10,499 nt of DNA from an uncultured Halomicronema sp. (GTDB taxonomy: Bacteria > Cyanobacteriota > Cyanobacteriia > Phormidesmidales > Phormidesmidaceae). The stretch covers positions 1 to 10,499 of the forward strand of contig CALCPB010000616.1 of NCBI GenBank assembly GCA_937897665.1, in the 5' to 3' direction. Shown here in pieces: positions 8,491-10,499 of this stretch; position 1 is the stretch's first letter; the number at the start of each line of letters is the position of its first letter. The position numbers were made by a program, and so were the translations under genes. The notes below the pieces were generated by a model that made no database searches, had not been told where the DNA came from, and saw only the letters and a list, made by a program, of their open reading frames with translations.

Positions 8491-8563
8491 AGTGGTTTCA
8501 AGCTTTAGAAAAAATAATTCGTTCATGACGATAAAATCGAGTTTACCTCAGCTTGAAATCACT
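8491..8563. repeat. Imperfect 14-bp inverted repeat with 45-base spacer
   Basis: AGTGGTTTCAAGCT (8491-8504) faces AGCTTGAAATCACT (8550-8563). All 14 positions pair as RNA if one G-U pair is allowed; as DNA 13 of 14 match. The spacer is AT-rich. The related octamer AGTGATTT recurs at 8580-8587. It could be a remnant of a small mobile element, a non-coding RNA hairpin or a pair of regulator sites; the sequence does not decide among these. Confidence 0.55.
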
Positions 8564-8652
8564 CTAAGTCAGACCCAACAGTGATTTGACCGATCCACTG
8601 CCCATTTGATCTGCGGCAGTAGTCGTGAATGATTTTCCCTGAACCAACATGC

Positions 8653-8662
8653 CCCCTAGGGG
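8653..8662. promoter_or_regulatory. Perfect palindrome CCCCTAGGGG
   Basis: A 10-bp perfect palindrome with no loop lies about 147 bases upstream of the lipoprotein start codon. It cannot form a usual terminator hairpin. It could be a dimeric regulator site; this is weak inference. Confidence 0.3.
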
Positions 8663-8702
8663 TATTGTTTTTCCCTGTTCTTATGGCTTAACTAAGGGGA
8701 GA

Positions 8703-8782
8703 GTTTGACAACGGAACATAGGGTTCAGTAACGAAACATCGGGTTCGACAACTTAATGTTTCGTTCGATAACTCGATCACTT
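8703..8782. promoter_or_regulatory. Array of four 20-bp-period GTT-N4-AAC palindromes
   Basis: GTTTGACAAC at 8703, GTTCAGTAAC at 8723, GTTCGACAAC at 8743 and GTTCGATAAC at 8763 start exactly 20 bp apart. Each is a GTT-N4-AAC palindrome. The first two units also share the following bases (AACGRAACATMGG). A degenerate element ending in AAC at 8690-8692 is in register with the array. Units 2 to 4 also contain a 10-bp inverted repeat, AACGAAACAT (8730-8739) against ATGTTTCGTT (8756-8765). The array ends 26 bases before the lipoprotein ATG, so it spans the expected promoter or 5' UTR. A period near two helical turns would place bound dimers on one DNA face. I infer an operator for the metal-uptake cluster; the regulator is unknown. 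Confidence 0.6.
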
Positions 8783-8808
8783 CATGGATTATTGTTCAGA
8801 CTTAAGTT

Positions 8809-9675
8809 ATGTCTAAACTTGCTCTGATTTTTCGCATCGCTAGCGCTATGCCGCTGCTCGCTCTGTTCGCCTGTAGCCCTGCATCTACACCGCCGGTAGA
8901 ACCGACCGAACCGGCTGCCGAAACCGCTCCGTCTGACGATCAAGCCGCTGGTCAGTTAACCATTCGAGCCAATGGCGAAGATTTTGTGCGCCAGGGCTTT
9001 GTCACCAAAGATGATTGGCAGGTCAACTTTGATCATGTCTATGTCACGCTGGCTGAAGTGACTGCCTATCAGAGCGATCCGCCCTTTGATGCCGAAGCGG
9101 GAGGGAAGCCGCAAGCGACCGAAACCATCAGCTTAGATGAGCCCACAACGGTAGATCTGGCGGAGGGCGGCGACGATGCCGAGCCAGTTTTGATCACCAC
9201 AGTGGATGCACCTGCGGGTCGCTACAATGCACTTTCGTGGCAGATGCAGCCAGCGGTAGCTGGGCCAGCGGCGGGCCAAACCATCTGGCTAGAAGGGACG
9301 GCGGCGAAGGCGGATGAAACGATCGCCTTCGTCATCAAGCTCGATCCGACTTTGCAGTTTGTCTGCGGCGATTTTGTTGGCGACAATCGCAAAGGCATTC
9401 TTGAGGCCGCCGATCAGGCTGACCTCGAAGCCACTTTCCATTTTGACCATTTATTTGGTGATGGTGAAACTGCCCCTGACGATGACATCAACACCGGTGC
9501 TTTGGGCTTTGAGCCGCTGGCGGCGATCGCTACCGATGGCAGTCTTGAGGTCGATATGGCTGGGCTGGAGGCGCAGCTGGCCCCTGAAGATTACACGACG
9601 CTGATCAACATTTTGCCGAGCTTAGGCCACGTCGGCGAAGGCCATTGTGAAGAAACCACTCTGTCCAATAGCTAA
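8809..9675 (+). CDS. Acidic lipoprotein with His clusters, first gene of metal-uptake cluster
   Basis: A 288-residue exported protein. Residues 1-21 form a lipoprotein signal with basic start, hydrophobic core and lipobox-like LFA-C22; Phe at -2 is not canonical. A Pro/Glu/Thr-rich linker (24-47) follows. Residues about 48-160 are beta-rich and resemble DUF4382-type domains (HVYVTLAEVTAY, PAGRYNALSWQM), but the match is from memory and weak. The C-terminal half has two candidate metal sites, FHFDHLF (H211, D213, H214) and GHVGEGHC (H274, E277, H279, C280); C186 and C280 could form a disulfide. The protein is strongly acidic. Its stop codon abuts the start of the NikL-like gene, which in turn overlaps cbiM, so co-expression and a role in Ni2+ or Co2+ capture at the cell surface are likely by context. 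No Shine-Dalgarno sequence precedes the ATG. I do not recognise a characterised family. Confidence 0.85.
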   Translation: MSKLALIFRIASAMPLLALFACSPASTPPVEPTEPAAETAPSDDQAAGQLTIRANGEDFVRQGFVTKDDWQVNFDHVYVTLAEVTAYQSDPPFDAEAGGKPQATETISLDEPTTVDLAEGGDDAEPVLITTVDAPAGRYNALSWQMQPAVAGPAAGQTIWLEGTAAKADETIAFVIKLDPTLQFVCGDFVGDNRKGILEAADQADLEATFHFDHLFGDGETAPDDDINTGALGFEPLAAIATDGSLEVDMAGLEAQLAPEDYTTLINILPSLGHVGEGHCEETTLSNS

Positions 9676-10149
9676 ATGAAGCCATTTAAATTGCGGCGAA
9701 CGGTAATTTTGGCGCTACAAAGGTTAGGGCTAGTGGTCGCGGCGGGAGCCTGCACTCCCTTCGCAGCACTGGCCCATGGAGCTCACGTGCAGTCTCGTAC
9801 AACCTCTGCCGTGGAGATTCAAGCGGCCTATGATTCTGGCGAACCGATGGCTGCCGCTACCGTGCAGGTCTTTGCGCCTGGTGATCCCGAGACGCCGAGG
9901 TGTACGGGGGTGACTGGCGCCGCCGGTCGGGTTGTGTTTGTCCCGCCGCGACCCGGCGAGTGGGAAGTCTCGGTGCGGCAAGCGGGCCACGGCGATATTG
10001 CCGTCATTCCCGTTGAGGCTGATGGGGCGATCGCCGCTGGGTTCACTCAGTCGGCGGGGCTCACGCCCCTGCAGCGGGGGGTGGTGCTGGGCGCGGTGGC
10101 CTGGGGCTGTGTGGGCACGGCGCTCTTTTTTTTGCGAGGTAAGCGGTAG
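9676..10149 (+). CDS. NikL/CbiL-type accessory protein of Ni/Co ECF transporter
   Basis: A 157-residue protein with an N-terminal signal peptide (basic 1-8, hydrophobic 10-33, likely cleaved after ALA33). The mature end would begin His34-Gly-Ala-His37, suited to metal binding. Residues about 45-118 form an Ig-like or carboxypeptidase-regulatory-like domain (DSGEPMAAATVQVFAPGDP, then GRVVFVPPRPGEWEVSVRQA and GHGDI), followed by one C-terminal membrane helix (about 131-153) and a basic end. This layout matches the small one-domain partner (NikL, also named CbiL) that accompanies NikM/CbiM in many energy-coupling-factor transporters and is thought to help load metal into the S-component. The ATG follows directly on the lipoprotein stop, with no gap, and the stop TAG shares its G with the GTG of the next gene, indicating translational coupling. 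Confidence 0.8.
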   Translation: MKPFKLRRTVILALQRLGLVVAAGACTPFAALAHGAHVQSRTTSAVEIQAAYDSGEPMAAATVQVFAPGDPETPRCTGVTGAAGRVVFVPPRPGEWEVSVRQAGHGDIAVIPVEADGAIAAGFTQSAGLTPLQRGVVLGAVAWGCVGTALFFLRGKR

Positions 10150-10499
10150 TGCATATTCCCGACGGTATTTTGCCAGCGCCGGTATGTGTGGCTGGGTATG
10201 CGATCGCGGGTGGGGTGACCTGGCTGGCCCTCAAGCGGATCAATCAAACCGTCGATCCCCAAGCCGAGGTGCCCAAGGCAGCGTTGCTGGCAGCGGCCTT
10301 TTTTGTCGGCTCTTCCATTAGTTTGCCGGTGCCGCCAGCCAGCGTGCATCTAGTGCTTAATGGCCTGTTGGGAGCGCTGTTGGGATGGTATGCCTGGCTG
10401 GCAATTTTGATTGGCCTGCTGCTACAGGCGATTTTGCTGGGGCACGGGGGCTTAACCACGCTGGGGGTAAATGCGGTGATGGTGGGGGTGCCAGCCCTG
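10149..10499 (+). CDS. cbiM: CbiM/NikM nickel/cobalt ECF transporter S-component, 3' partial
   Basis: The first 117 codons of an inner-membrane substrate-binding subunit; the gene runs off the window. The GTG start overlaps the preceding stop codon and has a GAGG sequence nine bases upstream. This start gives the family's invariant MHIPDG N-terminus, in which Met1 and His2 ligate the metal after insertion in the membrane. His67, in SVHLVLNGLLG, corresponds to the third ligand described for NikM. Further family motifs are SLPVPPASVHL and GHGGLTTLGVNAVMVG. Hydrophobic helices lie at about 10-27, 44-62, 66-86 and 90-106. Specificity for Ni2+ or Co2+ cannot be told from this part; nikM is an equally valid name. 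The CbiQ/NikQ and CbiO/NikO energy-coupling genes are expected downstream. Confidence 0.93.
   Translation, partial: MHIPDGILPAPVCVAGYAIAGGVTWLALKRINQTVDPQAEVPKAALLAAAFFVGSSISLPVPPASVHLVLNGLLGALLGWYAWLAILIGLLLQAILLGHGGLTTLGVNAVMVGVPAL

Larger units (their letters stand above)
8247..8808. other. Long non-coding region with several repeats
   Basis: No supportable gene lies here on either strand. Its contents, in order, are two GATATC palindromes near 8356 and 8382, an imperfect 14-bp inverted repeat (8491-8563), a short inverted repeat CAGTG/CACTG (8579-8600), the palindrome CCCCTAGGGG (8653-8662) and a 20-bp-period array (8703-8782) immediately before the lipoprotein gene. It contains no HIP1 site and is more AT-rich than the flanking genes. 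It should contain the promoter of the metal-uptake cluster. Confidence 0.6.
637..10207. repeat. Thirteen dispersed HIP1 octamers (GCGATCGC)
   Basis: Exact copies start at 637, 1776, 3704, 3956, 4806, 4863, 5156, 5301, 5466, 6165, 9523, 10027 and 10200. All lie within genes; seven are in the rarA gene. HIP1 is a genome-wide cyanobacterial repeat, so these mark lineage and not individual control sites. No copy occurs from 6173 to 9522. Confidence 0.9.

Noticed and set aside
8703..8782. CRISPR array
   Set aside because: The period is only 20 bp with 10-bp imperfect repeats and related, non-unique intervening bases; no Cas gene is nearby.
9314..9604. ORF inside the lipoprotein gene
   Set aside because: It is a frame shadow; the lipoprotein frame has a signal peptide and continuous domain structure.

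Overview
The window looks like the chromosome of a unicellular cyanobacterium of the Synechococcus elongatus type. Seen directly: moderately GC-rich DNA with thirteen exact copies of the octamer GCGATCGC (HIP1), the hallmark repeat of many cyanobacterial genomes. It also encodes several proteins with cyanobacterial lineage signatures: a pentapeptide-repeat membrane protein with a cysteine-rich tail, an HpsL-like polysaccharide protein, and a RarA ATPase with an extra C-terminal domain. The species assignment is inference. All convincing genes lie on the + strand.

Layout. At 1-1150 is a 5'-partial membrane-anchored pentapeptide-repeat protein. A 397-base gap follows, holding a doubtful 82-codon ORF and a 9-bp hairpin. 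At 1548-3203 is an O-antigen ligase/polymerase-like polytopic protein, probably HpsL. At 3419-5632 is a RarA/MgsA-type AAA+ ATPase fused to a degenerate methyltransferase-like domain. At 5884-7665 is a glycosyltransferase with two tandem GT2 domains. Straight after it, about 7737-8186, is a fragment of a secreted PEP-CTERM-type protein. It has lost its signal peptide and N-terminal half, and its PEP motif now reads LEL; a good intrinsic terminator follows at 8218-8246. A 622-base non-coding stretch (8187-8808) is rich in structure: an imperfect 14-bp inverted repeat, a perfect CCCCTAGGGG palindrome, and, just upstream of the next gene, four units with an exact 20-bp period carrying GTT-N4-AAC palindromes. 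The last part (8809-end) is a tightly packed cluster: an unrecognised lipoprotein, a NikL/CbiL-type periplasmic accessory protein and the start of a CbiM/NikM nickel/cobalt S-component, which runs off the window.

How the genes fit together. HpsL-like polymerase/ligase and the two-domain GT2 protein point to extracellular or surface polysaccharide assembly, with rarA (replication-fork and recombination maintenance) lying between them and not obviously related. The pentapeptide-repeat gene is a separate unit of unknown role. The 3' cluster is a trace-metal (Ni2+ or Co2+) uptake operon of the ECF type. Its first gene, an acidic lipoprotein with two clusters of His residues, is the most plausible undescribed component. 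The 20-bp-period array directly upstream is the best candidate for a new operator in this window.
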